From positions 3,658,020-3,722,019 of the forward strand of contig AP025054.1 in the NCBI GenBank assembly GCA_036186865.1: DNA of 64,000 bases, read 5' to 3'. Made by a program: the position numbers and the translations under genes. Below are positions 21,401 through 36,400 of the stretch, piece after piece (positions within the stretch are counted from its first letter, which is position 1; each line of letters opens with the position of its first letter). Source of the DNA: Eustoma russellianum (lineage: Eukaryota; Streptophyta; Magnoliopsida; Gentianales; Gentianaceae). The notes below the pieces were generated by a model that saw only the letters and a list, made by a program, of their open reading frames with translations, was not told the DNA's origin and made no database searches.

Positions 21401-24400
21401 AAGAATCCAGTATGGAGAATAAAGAAATGCTAACTTCGCAGGAAACCCAACACCACAAGCAGAGAATCTGCCACTAAGGATGAAATCACAATACTTCTTC
21501 AACTACTCAATCAACAGCAGATTTCTCCCAACATTAATCCTATCAAAGGATCCATGGCAAGCTCTGGACGAAACCATCCAAGTACATCCTGAATTGTTGA
21601 TTCTAGAACAACATATCATATGACTAATAATGGTACACTTCTTACCTCATACCAATCTTTTCTAATTCCTAAAATTGTTAATATTGCTAATGGAACATCA
21701 TTAAATACCGCCGGTATGGAGAATGCTAGAACAAATGATCGATTAATACTATATAATGCGCCAGATGTACCTAATATTAACTTTAATTTACTACCTATAG
21801 GGAAACTTACAAAAGATAATAGTTGCTTAGCATGTTTTTCATCTTCTGAATGTTGTTTTCAAGAGAACAACATAAAGGAGATGATTGGATGTGCTAAATA
21901 TATAAATGGACTTTTCTTGTTTGAGGCAGAACACCCAAAAATCAAATGCTATCAGTCAATTAATGATGACCAAGATTCAAGCATGCAAGAAAAAACAGTC
22001 GAGATAAGCCATATACTAATAGCGTACTTTTGTGGCATAGGAGCCTTGGACATCCAAATTTTTTGTATATGAAACGATCAATGCCATGGTTGTTTGATAA
22101 TACTGATTATACTACATTACAATGTGATTCAAGTCAATTAGCAAAAACCTCACAACAATATTATCCATCAAGAATGTATTAACCTACCCAACTCTTCAAT
22201 TTTGTTCATTCTGATATCTGGGGTCTTTCAAGAACAAAAAATATCAATGGAACAAGATGGTTTATTACATTTGTTGATGATCACTCAAAAGTCACTTGGG
22301 TATATCTCATGAAACATAAATCTGAAGTTCCTCGGATCTTTAAGACCTACTTTAATTTGATTAAAAATCAAATTAATTGTATAATAAAAACTTTAGGAAT
22401 AGATAATGGATCTTTACACCCAAAAAAAAAGAACAGATAATGTAGCAGAATACTTAGATGAATCCTTAAAACAATTTATGAATGACAATGGAATCTATCA
22501 TCAAACTGCGCGTATGCCCAACAAAATGGAATTGCTGAGCGAAAAAATAGACATATTCTTGAATTACAATAACTCTAATGTTTACAATGCATGTCCCAAA
22601 GTTCTATTTGCAACATCTTCAAAGAGGAAAGTTATATCCAGAGCTATTAAATGTATCTTTTAGGATACTCAGGATCTCAAAAAAAGTTGAAGTGTTATTG
22701 TTTTACAATTAGAAAAATGCATGTCACATTAGATGTTTTATTTGATAAAAATATGCATACCATGGTCAAGTGTCAGAATCACAAAAAAGAGTGGAAAATG
22801 ATATATGGACTATAATTGATGTTGTAAACACAACTTCACCCTCTCAGTTAGCATCTAACAAAAGAGAATTCTATATCCCAGAATCACAAACTACTAACAA
22901 CCAAGAAGATGAACATATAGTTGAATTAGATAATAGGGCTTCAATCACACATTTTTATACTAGAAGAAGTGGACAACCTCTTATGAATCCAAGGGATAGC
23001 ATAGAAGACACTAGAGAGACTCTGCATACTAACTTATGAACATATAACTGAAATAGACAATAGATCTATTGCATTTAAGGGAACCAGAGATTGCACAAAA
23101 CATCCACTGTATAACTTTTTTACATATGATAGATTAAACCTACAACTCAAAACTTTTACATGTAAATTAGATTCTAGTATCTTCTAAAAGATATCTATAT
23201 GAAGCAATGAGTATACCAATATGGAAGGATGCATCAAAAAGTGAAATTAAAGCCTTAACACAGAACAATACTTGGAAGATTGTCCTTAGCATATAAGGCA
23301 TAAGCCATGTTGAATGCAGGTAGATATTTACAATCAAGTTCAATACAGATGAAACATCAAACAAATATAAAGCTAGGTTAGTAGATAAAGGCTTCACACA
23401 AACCTATGGAATTGACTATCTTGAAACATTTGTATCAGTAGCTAAATTCAATACAATCACAATCTTATTCTCTGTTGCTGTAAATCTTGATTGGGAACTA
23501 TTAACTAGATGTAAAAAATACATTCTTAAACGGAGACTTACAAGAAGTATGTATGACTTTGAAAATCAAAGTAATAAAGGTAAAATCTGTAAACTAAATA
23601 AATCACTATATCGTTTAAAACAATCACCAAGGGCATGGTGCTTTAAAATTTCTCAAACACAGTAAAGAAATATCAATTTGTTCAAAGTAATAATGACCAT
23701 ACACTATTTGTTAGAGCTTCACCAATAGGAACAATTACTATTTTACTGGTGTATGTTGATAATATCATTACTACAGAAAATGATAACTGCGGAACACAGT
23801 TTATTAAGACATAATTATCAAGAAGATTTGAGATGAAAGACCAAGGAAAACTTAGATATTTTCTGGGAATAGAGTAGCAAGAAATAAAGACTATATACGT
23901 ATATCTCAAAGAAAATATATACTAGACTTGCTAACAGAAACAAGTATGAGTGGAAGTAAATCATCTAGTTCACCAGTTGATCCTGGACATAAACCTAAGG
24001 AATTATGGGGCAACAGATCTACAAATAAGTTGCAGTATCAAAGGGTGGTAGAAAAACTAATATATTTATCAAATACAAGGCCACATATATGTTATAATGT
24101 ATGATATATTAGCCAGTACATGCAAAGTTCCAATAATGAGCATATGCAAATTATTTTAAGGATCCTCAGGCATTTGAAAGACACTCTAGGACAAGAGTTT
24201 GTTTTCAAAGAACTACAAACATGACTATTGAGGTATATACGAATGCAGATTAGGCTGGCTCCAAAACTGACATAAGATTTAAAACAAGGTATGCAACGTA
24301 TTTGTGGGGAAACTTAATGACATGGATGAGCGAAATGCAAAATGTGGTATCAAGAAATAGTGCGGAGGCTAAATTAAGGGCACTTGCACTGGGACTTTAT

Positions 24401-27400
24401 GAGGGTTTATGGCTCAAACGAGCAATGGATGAGCTTAGGCAGAGCATAATGTACCTATACATATATTCTCTGATAACAACTCTGCTATAAGCATGGCGGA
24501 AAACCTTGTACATCATGATAAAACTAAACATGTAGAAATTGATAAGCACTTTATCAGAGAGAAGATTGAAGACAAAACATTCATCCTACATCATATTCTT
24601 AATAAGGACCAGATTGCAGATATTCTGACGAAGCATGTGCCCATCAGAATTTTTCAAACTTTATTGTCCAAGATTAGCTGTATCAACATTTATACAACTA
24701 AGTTTAAGGGGCGATTGTAGAAATTCAGTATAAAAAGTGTATGTATTCATCAGTACAAATAAACTGTATGTACTCTTGCTGTGTAGACACAAATTGTAGT
24801 ATATAATATGTATATATACACATCAATTCATTAAAATCAGTGACTTTTAGGAAAAGACAGAAGAAGGTTGTTGAGACCAACATAGCCGTTACAGAATTTA
24901 GATTATAGCCGTTAGAGTAGTTTGCCATCCAACGGCATTGTAGCCGGCCTTTATAAGGGCAATTACATATAGGTACATATAGAGCAGGAGGTCTCACTGG
25001 AAGCAGACTCTCTATCCCTTGGGACAGAGGTATTGTTTACCTACCATTTACCCTCCCCAGACCCTAGCGATAGCTTTTGCTGTCGTTGGGATATATTGGG
25101 TATGGATGATGATGATGATGATTTGTAAATATAACTGAGGTATATACAATTCTCAGTATCCGTACCTTGACATTGCAGACAGAAGATCCCTATTATTATG
25201 GGAGTGCAAGATCACACAGAGCAAGTTATACGCAGCAAATTCCAAGTGGCATCCTTCAATTCCTTCTGCATAAAGAGTTTGCAACTGGGATTGACACTAC
25301 AAAAGCAGGAAAAATCAGCACTAATGCCAACATTCCGGATACAAATTTTACAATAAAGCATCAATCTGACAAGCCAACATTACACGAACAAAAAACAACA
25401 CAACCTGCATACTATGAGTATGCAAGAAGAAACATAAGCGCCAGCTATAGAAGTATACCATACACCCAAAGACAACAAAGAATATTATATGCATACAGTA
25501 ACGACGCTGCAAAAGCAAAAAAGAAAAAAGAAAAATTCTAAAAGAGCAAATAAAAAGGATATCTGAAGTATGTTTTACCGAAGTGTCCTATTGCCTTGTA
25601 TGAACTAAGATACGTAAAGATGGGCAACAGAGGAATCAAAGGATCTACTCAACTACAAGCAAAATAACTCACACTCAGAGGAAGAGAAATTACGTATCAC
25701 ATAAGATTGTTCGTGTCCACCTGGAGGAGTTTAGTTAGGCATAGAGTGAGTAAGGAAATTGCTTTAGACTGCAATCTAGATTGGAACAACTTAAGATAGA
25801 TGTGCTAAGGAACAATGTGACGTTCTGGTATTGAAAGATGTATATAGGGGGCTTTTTGTCTTACCTCTGAATTTTGTAAATTCTCTTCATCTGATATCAA
25901 ATGAAAATGATCTTACTAACACAAAAAAGAGAGGGTCAACTTTAGGAACTAGAAAACCGAACTTGCTCCCAATCTCAATAGAGAAAACTAGCTCCATGAA
26001 ACTGATGAATTTCCAAGTCAATTTCTGGAAAGTAAACATTAACCATGAGGAATGCTATCCCACCATGAATGGCAAAATAACCTTATTTGATTCCAAGCTT
26101 CTGGAACTATAGCCCACGCATCTGGCATAGCCAAGAAAACTTCCTAACAACACTTGAGCTGGAAAGAAACCATAACTGTTCCAAACCAAAATGCAATTAC
26201 AACACCAAACTCAAGCAGGAACTGACCTGATTATACTCAGACAAGTCGCCGACTTCAATCGCCAAACGAGCATGGGTTTCATAGACCTGGAAATAAAGTA
26301 GTTACAATCGCCAAACATAGTCACAAAAGCTCTTTCAGTAAAACTCCTATTTGTGAATGGAAATTAAGCAAATTAAATTGAGCTAAATTTTCAACTTTGC
26401 AAAGCGTCATTAAATTAAAAGGACAAAATACATGCTTTTACAAGAATAAATAAGTCTAAACAGAAGAAAAGTTACCTTCGCAGTTAGCTCGTTTCTTATA
26501 TGTTGCACGGTCAAATCTTGCCTAATACTTTTTAGTTGATCACATTTGTAAAGGTAGTTCTTTTCAGAATTTTGTATCAACATGAGCGCTTTTTCCAACA
26601 CCTCTTCTGGTCTCACCTGCAAGGTGGGCATTACTTAAAGATAAGCATCAGATATTATTGGATAAAACCTAAACTCGCTACTTTTTAAAATCCTAAGCAA
26701 CAGAATGCAAAATTTACCGTAGCAGGATCAGGAGCTGAAGTAAGGCGCAGATACCGTTTTTCAATATCTTGGCAAGTGCCTTTAACAATAAGAGCATCCC
26801 AATCAATATCTTCAACAGCTACAGTAGCGTCATCTTCCAAGTTTTTGCTAAGCATCGATGTGCTTGCCCGACTATCATAAAAGTTCCCAGCCTTAGACTT
26901 TTTTTGTTTAGAATGCTTATATTCTGGTCGATTGCTGTGTGGCCTGTCAAAACGTTTTGAACGGTATTCTCGTCTCTTTCTTTCCTCGGGAGAATCTGCA
27001 AGTGCGACAGCAGCAGGGTAAGATGTTAAACTTTGCTCCTTTTCACTATCACTGGATATGTCACCATGATCTCCAGCGCCAAGAGCATCACTCATACGCT
27101 GTCTCTTATTAGGTCTCAGACCACTTTTATTTGGACTTTTTTCACCAGCTGGAAACACTTTGGGACTACTCAAACCATCCGCCTTGCTTTCCAACTTTAC
27201 CTTCGTGAACTGCAATGTCCAAAAAATGGGACTGTCACAACAATTATCAAAAATTAGCCCACATAGGCCACCATGTAACCACATAAGTTCCATTCGATTC
27301 GTCATAATCAAACATTCACATAGACTTTAAAGCCAAGGTTTTTTTTTTTCCTTTTCTTTCTTCTACTTCCTTTTTTTTCCTTCTTTTGGTTGGCGACATT

Positions 27401-30400
27401 ATGCAGAAAGGTTTCCTTCATATCTGTTTAAACAGCAAGGGCTGTGTGTCTGAGTTGTCTATCTACCGTAGATGATTGAATGCATGGAGAATTTTAACAG
27501 GACTGTATCCAAGTCATCAAGAATATCATAACTTTTTACTTTTACATGTCAATATAGAAGAAGAAATCTGCTAGGTTTTCTACATAGTTCCAAGCGCATG
27601 CTTAGAAAGCTTGACAATGTACTTTTGTATTGTAGGTAGCTGCCACTTGTAATTAAAAAATAAAATTCAGTAAAATACTTTGAAGTACAACTACTGAATT
27701 TAAAACAGATGCCAATTTCAAAACTCATTATTCAGATTTTGCAATCAGCTATCTGCAACCCATGTTGCACTTGAAATCACCGAGCACCCATACAAATTAA
27801 AAAAAAAAAAAAACTATACAGAAAAAGACTATTATACCCACGTAGTCCCCTGATTTACCCCATAAACCCAATGTCACTGAAAAGCCCATGCGTGGACCCT
27901 GTACTATTTGAGTCTAACTGGTAATGCATGTTAACAGGTAAAAATAAAATTTAAATGCCACTTTTGAAAATAACCAAATTAACTCCATTCCTTTAAGAGC
28001 AGTTTTGCCAACTAAAATATCTTTTAAATGATCTAAAAAATATTTTTTTGTTTGGCTACCTCTCTTCTCTCTCCCCTTTCACCACCACCACGTTGCCGTC
28101 CAATCAGTGATGCGCCATCAAGAAGCTTAATAAGAGCATGAGAGGAGGGTGGACCGGACTAAAATTTGTTTGCATGCTTTTAGAGAAAAGTTGTAATTGG
28201 GCCTTCATGAAGCCCATTAAGGCCAGCTGTTGTTATGTGTTTCCAACCGCCTTTTATTTTGTTGTTTATTATCTTAGATAGGAAAAAAAATTTCTCGTTG
28301 GTTAAGTTTTAAAAGTTTTTGGAGCTTATAATTAGACCCCTTATATACTATTTTGATCATCTATTTCATCAGTTGAGAAAATTGAGCATTTTGCTCTTGT
28401 GAGTTTCTGAAGTTTGTCAACTCAAGCTTCGGTCTTTTAAATTCAATCAATTATTTGAGCTGAATTGTGATCAAAATTCACCCCAGGTTGTTCAAGAAGC
28501 TTTCGAAAGGTCTACCAAGGTTATTGTCAAGAAGGTTATTGAACAAACGAAGGTTGCTCCACGTGGAAAGGTTAACAAGGTTCGTTGCAAAGCAATGTTC
28601 AACAAAAAGTCTAACAATGTTCTTTGTTATTTTAGTTTTTATTCTTCGTGTTCTTCGTCTATTATTCGTGTCTATTCATGAGTCTTCACTTTTCTTGTGA
28701 TCAAGAAGTCTTTTGTAAGCGTGTGATTCTACTAAGTACGTATCACTCAGACTCCCCCTCAACTCCCACTCCAGTTCAAATTCAGATCATAAGCCTTAAC
28801 CGAACCATCCTACAACTAGAAGCTTCTGAAAATAAAACACTTCTAGATCAGACACACAACACCCACACTTAAGAATATGTTTATTAGCATAAAGCTAAAC
28901 TCTGAACTGAGAGACTGTCAATAAGAAATGAAAATTTCTTGCATTTTCAGTTCTTTCTTCATTGGTCTAAACGAAAACCATGAAACTTTTTTCTTGTTGA
29001 GATTCAAAAGCTCTTTTTTAGTTATCTGATTTGAAATGGACTTATAGGGATTGATTCGTAATTTTAGACAAGCTAGAAAAACGAAGATTTGCTACACGTG
29101 TGGTGAAAGCTATTTTCCGTGTGAAGCTATCCTGGTAATTATTTGGTTAAGATTGCTGATATGAATTGAACGCGGAAAAGAGAGGAGGCAGGCTAGAAAA
29201 GGTGGCCGCGGCAGAGAGGACAGTGCAAGACGAAGAAATGGAAAAGCAAAAGAAATAGAGAAGAAAAAATGTACATCACTGAAGATTTTAAGACTGAAGA
29301 AACTACTCTTAAAGAAAGCGTATGGTTATTTATGGATAAAATAGCTGGTTGATCTGCATTGTCGGAACAATGTCAGTTAGTTCTAAAACCACAGAAGCTT
29401 TGTTCTTATACGAGGATGCATGTGTAACTGGAAAAACTACAATCACTTATCCCAAAAGATATTGTGCTTTCCATTTAGCGTGAATTGGAACTCAAGGTAC
29501 AAATATTCTAATACTAACAAGGATCTGCTTGTAGCCCATTAGACATAAGCTTAAGCATTATATGCTGCATCTTTCAGTGACAAAGTTTTTAATAAAAGTT
29601 TCTTGTCCAACGACACGACACGACATAATCCTTTCCTCGTAATTTATTTATGCAATATGGAAATAATTTTCCCACTAAAATTTGAATAGCTATATTGTAT
29701 AGGCAATTAACCTTTCCGTACTACTGCACTGATTAGTGTACTTCACAACAGTAAAGCTGTGGCAACAACATACTTCAATGAACTCCTCTTCTACCAAAAT
29801 ACGATGGCAACTATCAATTTAATTAGCTCCCCTAGTGCCTTATAATTGCAGACCTGATAAATGGGCTATAAATTTAAACTCATTACCAAACACATCCTCT
29901 AACTTGCTTTGTAGGACCACGCATTACCGTGTACTCATCTGTCACATTGCACACCCCGTAGAATAGGTAAGAAAACGTGTTAGATGATCTGTTAAAAGTT
30001 TTCTAAGCCAATAATCGCCGTAGAAAAAATTTGCATGCACAATACATCTTCCACCAACCAAAGCCCAAAGATTTTCCTTAGCTATATGCAAGAAAATACC
30101 ATGCTCATACATGCTTAGATCTCTTAATGTTTCCCTAAGAAAGGGTGGTTACCATATAAAATATAGAGAAGACATCCTTCTACATACTGAAAGCACAAAG
30201 CAGGTACCTGCTTGCTCCAACCCCCAAACTTCACAGTGTCTTGAACCAAGGATTTTTCAGGTTTCTCCTCTGGCATTGGCTCCCACCTGCTTTTAACTCG
30301 CCTGCTTGGACTTCTTTTAGTCTTTTGCAATGAAAAGGCAGGAATTGAGAATTGCATGCCCCTGGAAAATGATATGTAAACTCATAACCACCTTCATTTT

Positions 30401-33400
30401 CAAAAGCATCTCTAATAGTCAAATGCCAAAAAGCAAGGAGACGTGAGGAATATGAATCAAAACAAGAATGGCAAACACATCGGAAGATGTTACGATTGGC
30501 TCCTTTTCTTCTTTTTTTTTCTTTTTCCTTTTTTTGCCTTTTGGTGCCGGGATGGGGCTAACAATAAGAAGTGTTATGATTTATAAAAAGATTAATGGTA
30601 CACCCATGAGGAGAACAAAATTAGATGGTACTGGCAGCATTATAAGTTACATTACTCTGATAAAAGACAATCAAATGGTATAACATTGGACAATAATCAT
30701 ATTGCCAATGCAAGTTTTGCCCATTTAGCCAGGGACATTCGATCACAAGCACCTAATAGAATTATCCTTCAATCAAAGCAAGGCCTAATTACTTGGATAC
30801 GCATCATTCTGAAAATTCACGAGGTAACGTGACACGATGTGTGACCATTAAATTTGATGGCATAGCTTTTTAATTCTTCACAGCTCTCTTTGCATAATGT
30901 CTTATCCTCTAGAGGCTCCTTTCAGTAAAGTGCATCAACAGGGAGAGAGAATTTTGATACAGGATAAAATGGCATTGGCATAATCACAAATGTTGACAGA
31001 AGAATCTTCAGTATCTTCTGTGTTTGTGCCTTTTTATATGCGTTGCAACTAAACATGGAGAAAAACGAGAAAAATTTTGTGCAAGCAAGCACTCAATCAG
31101 AAACTTACTCCTTATCTGCATTTGGCAGAGGGAAAAGAGGCTCTGTGTCCCAGTCCTTTGTATGAAGTGTACCATCAGCAGTTGATTTTGTGATGATCTA
31201 GTGAGCAACATGGCATCATCAACCCAAGCAAATTAGATTCAAACATGGTTACGATGCAGATTTCAGCAAATTCACATCAAAACATGTGAGTTGTGTGTGC
31301 GTAAAGTGAATTATAAAAAGGGAAATGCATGGAAGGCCACCAGATCAAAGAAATCGATCTCCACTGGAGATATTTACTCTAGCAGCACAGAATGAAGTCA
31401 GTCTTTTCCCTTGAACTAGATTTTGGCATCAGTAAACAGAAAGCAGACTTTAAAAAAATAAAAAATAAAATGATTAAATAGCCAACATTTTAATTAGTTC
31501 CAAAGTAGAAGACTGCAGGCAGGCGCCACAACTCAAAGTAATCCATTAGAATCACGAATCGCGACAATGTAAGTAAACTAACTCTCTTCTCAGAGAATTA
31601 CCCTGCATGTCAATTATAGGCAAGGAGGCCTCCATGTTTTTCAGATAGATACAAAATACAGAAGTCAAAGCCTACGATAGTCGGAAACCGAAAAAGATGT
31701 ACCTCCTTCATGACAGCTTGAGCACCTGCAATCTGGACATCATCTTTGCAACGAGCCAAACATCTTTCCACATAACCACACAGGGACTTGGGAAACATAC
31801 CAGGCTGAGAGTAAAATTAACACACAAGTTTATAGGAAAACACCTACTTGACAGTAAAACGTCATAACAAAATGCCATTATATGTTTACAGCTAGAAGCT
31901 TTCCCACAAAAATAAGCAACCCAGAATAAAGCATAAAAATCTCAGAAGCCAGAACTAAGAACCAACTTCTAGATATCCAATGAAGAATCCAGAAAGTAAT
32001 AAGACGAAAAGAAGAAATGGAGAACAAGTGAATACAGAAGATTTCCATTATTTCTGGAGCAGAAAATAAAATTAACTATCTCCGTGGATGCTTATCGAAA
32101 ACTATATTCCCACGTGTGAGTGTTCGGTTGAAAATGTTAAATTGCAATATACGTGTTTTTTGGGGAGTTAGATCAAATTTAAAAAATGCTATTAATTTAT
32201 TTTGCATTTAATAAAGATAGTCCTATAAAAACATAGGCAACAACACTCCAGCCTTACTTAAGCCTGAATCACGGTTGAGATGATATAATAATTTTGAAAG
32301 ATACGTATTCTAAAGGCGCATATTGTACACTAGGTATTAGGAGACACAGAAGGATGGTAGGACTTAGGTTACGAGTCAAATAAAATAAAAAAAATATCCA
32401 TGTAGCTTTATTTTTATTTCTCCTGTGCTTTATATTTCTTTTTTTGCTTGTTTTTGTTTTGTTTTTTCTTTTTTGTTTTTGGTTTTGACTCGTAACATAA
32501 ATTCTACCCTCCTTGTATTTCCTGAATTCCATCACTAACACACTAATACATCATATCTCTATTATTATGTCATTTATGCAGGTTCATTTAGAGCCGGAGG
32601 TCTCACTGGAAGCAGACTCTCTATCCCTTGGGATATAGGTATTGTCTGCCTACCACTTACCCTCCCTAGACCCTAACGATAGTTTTTGCTGTCGTTGAGA
32701 TGTACTGGGTACGGATGATGATGATGAGAATACACATCTTTCAAAATTATATTATCATAAAAACATAGCCAAAAAAAGATATGATTAGTAGCGGGCGAGA
32801 CAACACCCACCAATCCCTCAAACTTCTGCATAAATAATTAACTGAAGAAAAGTAAGTGAACAGTCCTATTTCAAAAAGCAACATATACATTACAAGCCAA
32901 TCGATTCTGGACAATAATAAGAATGATGCCACATAGCAAGAAGAGGAAAAGCAAAACCTTAAAAAGAGAAGAACCAAACATCCACCTTTAGAATTGAATC
33001 AGCAGTGGCCTCACTAGGTGAGATTTTGTCATTGGGCTTTGGCAGTGACACGCTGACATATGCCGGTTTGGCAGTGGCATTATTTCCAGAACTGTCCTTA
33101 TCACTTTTTGAAACACTCAAGACCAAGTTTGTAGCAATTCTCGGGTTAGTAGGAATCTGCAATTTGCTTACCCGGTGTGGATCAAGAGATTGCACAGTTT
33201 CCAAAGATGGTTGGTAAGTTTGAGCGACCTGCTGGGAAGACGGACAAGGTGCGCTATATGCGTGAGAGAACGTAGGTTTCTGCTGATTTTGAAAATTCTC
33301 GTACGTGGAGTTATATTGTAAAGGTGTCTGAACATGCGGCTGAATGGAGTTAGAAGTCTGATTATGGGAAACTGAAGCCGCGGTTTTCCAATAACCATCG

Positions 33401-36400
33401 TGAACACTACTCACAATTCCTGGCTGAAAAAGTAACAATACATGACATAAGCAAAAGGTACATAGCCAAATAGAGTCCATCTCCAACAGATGCACAAAAA
33501 AGAATTAAGATCTATTTAACATCAGATTAACTGAAACTTAACAACATGACTTTAAGCTATAGGGATGGCTTTAGTTTGATCTAGATATTCATAGGTATTG
33601 TACAGCTACATTAAACAAATATCCGACACTAAAATTTAGTCGCACTGCTACAGAAACAACCAGCAACCCCAGCAACCCGTACTTTAACCAGTATCAGATA
33701 AAAAACAACAAACTCATGGAAGCTCATTTTCATATCCCCCATGCAAGAAACAAGGAATTAAGGAACCTTACACAAATATAAGCACAATACCACCATTTAA
33801 AAAATTATTGCAAAAATGTAACGGAAAGCAAAACCTGGTGCAACGGCAACTCAGATGAATTGGATTCTGGCCTCCAGGGTGGAGCATACGAGGCAGATGA
33901 CTGATTGTATATCGTTGTATATCCAGTTGTAGGGGCATGAACAGGACAACTCTGACTAGATGCACCAGGAACAGAAAGATTTTCTGTACCAGGGGCACAA
34001 GTAACTTCTGTTTGAGTTTGACTGTAATAATCAGCCCATTGCTTATAGTGTTCGCTATATTGTGAACTTGTAGTAGAGCTGGTTGAACTATATGCCGAAC
34101 TAGACTCAGAAGGGTAGTTTGGATACTGATGAGAAGTATATGTTGCATACTGCCCTTCAGGCCAATAATTGGTGTGGTTACTGATGGTGCCACTCTGGTA
34201 ACCTCCAGAAGTCTGGTAATCAGCATGATTGTAGTAAAAGCTTGAATAATTGGCAGTCCCAGCATAAGACCCTGTATTCTGAAATGAGGAAAAAGGCTGA
34301 TAAGGAGCACCTGAGTTTTGGTATGCTCCTGCAGGTGGTGGGTATGGTTGACTGGTTTGCTGATGATAGCCATTATAGTAACCTGCATACACTGCATTCC
34401 CATATCCATTAGAATCAGTACTCGAATAAGCAGTATATCCACTGTAATCTTGTGGAGCGTGTGCAGACCCTGAACTGGATGTTGAGGGAACAGGCACTGC
34501 AGCACTTGATCCATCGTCGCTAGTCTTCAACGCCATATTGGCTTCTTGACCGTGATGGTAATTTCCATTCTCCCTGGGATAGCTACTTGACCAATAGGCA
34601 GACCATGATGTTGCTACAGGGGCAGCAGGTGCATAATATGGAGATGTATTATTCTGGCTTGGATCAACAGCTTGATATGTCTGGATGATGAAAAAAAAAT
34701 GTATTAACTACCAAGAGAAAATTAAACAACATTCTTCTACCACCTTTGGGCTGAAATTGAAAGGATACATATGCAAATGATTATCTATGTTTCCAATTAT
34801 GAATAATTTCAGGTCAACAAGAAGCATTTCATATGTAAAGCAATATGAAACTGTACCTTTCATATTGATAATCTTATAAAAAAAAACTACATTAAGTGGT
34901 TAAGAACTTAGCATGCCAGGACTACTACGTCGAATTAGACCTTTGCATAAAAACCTAACTTGTCCCGGCAATTGTAAACCAAGGATAACATTGAAATCCT
35001 TCCAAAATAGACATGCAGCGACTGGGTTACCTTTGAGTAGCTTCATGTTTTTCCCAAACTCTACACAGCCTAACCAATTCCGAACTCAGCACATAACCCA
35101 AGCCCGTATAATATAAACCTAGATACGTAATCCAGTGATAAATCTGAAAGCGAAATAAATTTTATAACTTAATTGCAAATTTGACCTTATACCTGCCGCT
35201 CGTTCATAAATAGTATACTAGTTAAAAGATCTTGTTCGGGCTAATTTTTTTTGAGAGCTTACGTTGATGAATATCAAATGAGATAGTTTGAGAAACATTT
35301 AGGGTTGATCATACCCAGTCCTTGAGCACTTGTTGGATGTAAAATAATTTCTATCGAGTAAAAAAAATATGTTACTGTAAATGTAACAAGCTAAAGGGGC
35401 AGAATATTAGAAAAGACATCTGTCAAGGTCGTATCACGTTTGGAAAGAGCATTAATGCAGTTCAGCTTAAACTCTTCAAATTAAAGTCCAAGCTTGACAA
35501 AAACTCAAGTTTAAAACATATATCAAGGTCGGGTAGAAGCCAAACTGAAAAATCCATAATGAGCTCAACATGCTCAACTCATATCCAAATCAACTCCACT
35601 CCTTTGAAGCCTTAACAGATAAGTTGGAGAAACGGTTAAAATGGCAGTTTATCAAGTAAAATATCAAAAGTAACCCCAAAGAATCCTAATCAACCCATCT
35701 GAAGGAGAAAGAAAATTTCAAAACTACTTACAAAAAAAAAATCAAAACTATTATTTACACAACAACACTCAAGCCTTTTCCCCACAACGTAGGGTTGTGG
35801 GTCAATCATTTTTCCTGCGCGTTATTAACTATTCTTTTTTTATTTTTTTATGTTTGGTTTTTAAAACTGTTATTTACACATAAAAGAAAAGAACAGAAGA
35901 AGGTGAACTGCATAATACGCAAAAAGACAAACTGATCTACTCGCAATGCCCCCACCCACTTGGAGCATGCTTCAGTCGTACTAAGGATAAGTAACCACCT
36001 AAGGGTGCAAACAGATGACATCTGATTCGCTCTCATACACAATTTCCACACTTCATCTTCCCCCGCCCCCATATCTCAAGGGGAAAAAAGAACCAAACAG
36101 GAATAAGCAAGCAAAGAAGGTAGTGGTACAACACCAAAATTTGCACATATAGCAAAATAGGATAAATCTATGAATACTAGAAGCACAGAACATCAACCAT
36201 CCCGCTTCGTAAAAGCTTGAAGACATTTATACTCTCACATAATTAAGTATATCCTGCTTTCTCATTAACCAGTTCATCTAGACAAGCTAACATCCTATTC
36301 ACCGATAGTGATATATTTCCAGCCTACGAGCCCTTAGCTTTCCAGAATTAAAGGCAAAAGAACACCACAAGCTAAAGAACTGCAGTTAATAACTTGAGGA

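Noticed and set aside
20396..24970. A possible 5-bp target duplication (CCTTG) for the intronic copia
   Set aside because: CCTTG precedes the left LTR, but no copy could be placed after the truncated 3' LTR; the nearest match lies inside the LINE fragment.
19985..25165. Apparent loss of the SAC3 exon that should carry CQSQLKTLYAEG
   Set aside because: I first thought the copia insertion had removed it, but the exon is present at 25296-25166 with correct phase.
25167..25541. 124-codon plus-strand frame in the SAC3A intron region
   Set aside because: Its first part is antisense to a real SAC3A exon (25296-25166), which reads CQSQLQTLYAEG on the minus strand with proper splice sites.
33768..34514. 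248-codon minus-strand frame overlapping the SAC3A exon
   Set aside because: It is in a different frame from the exon, and the exon frame has splice continuity and homology.
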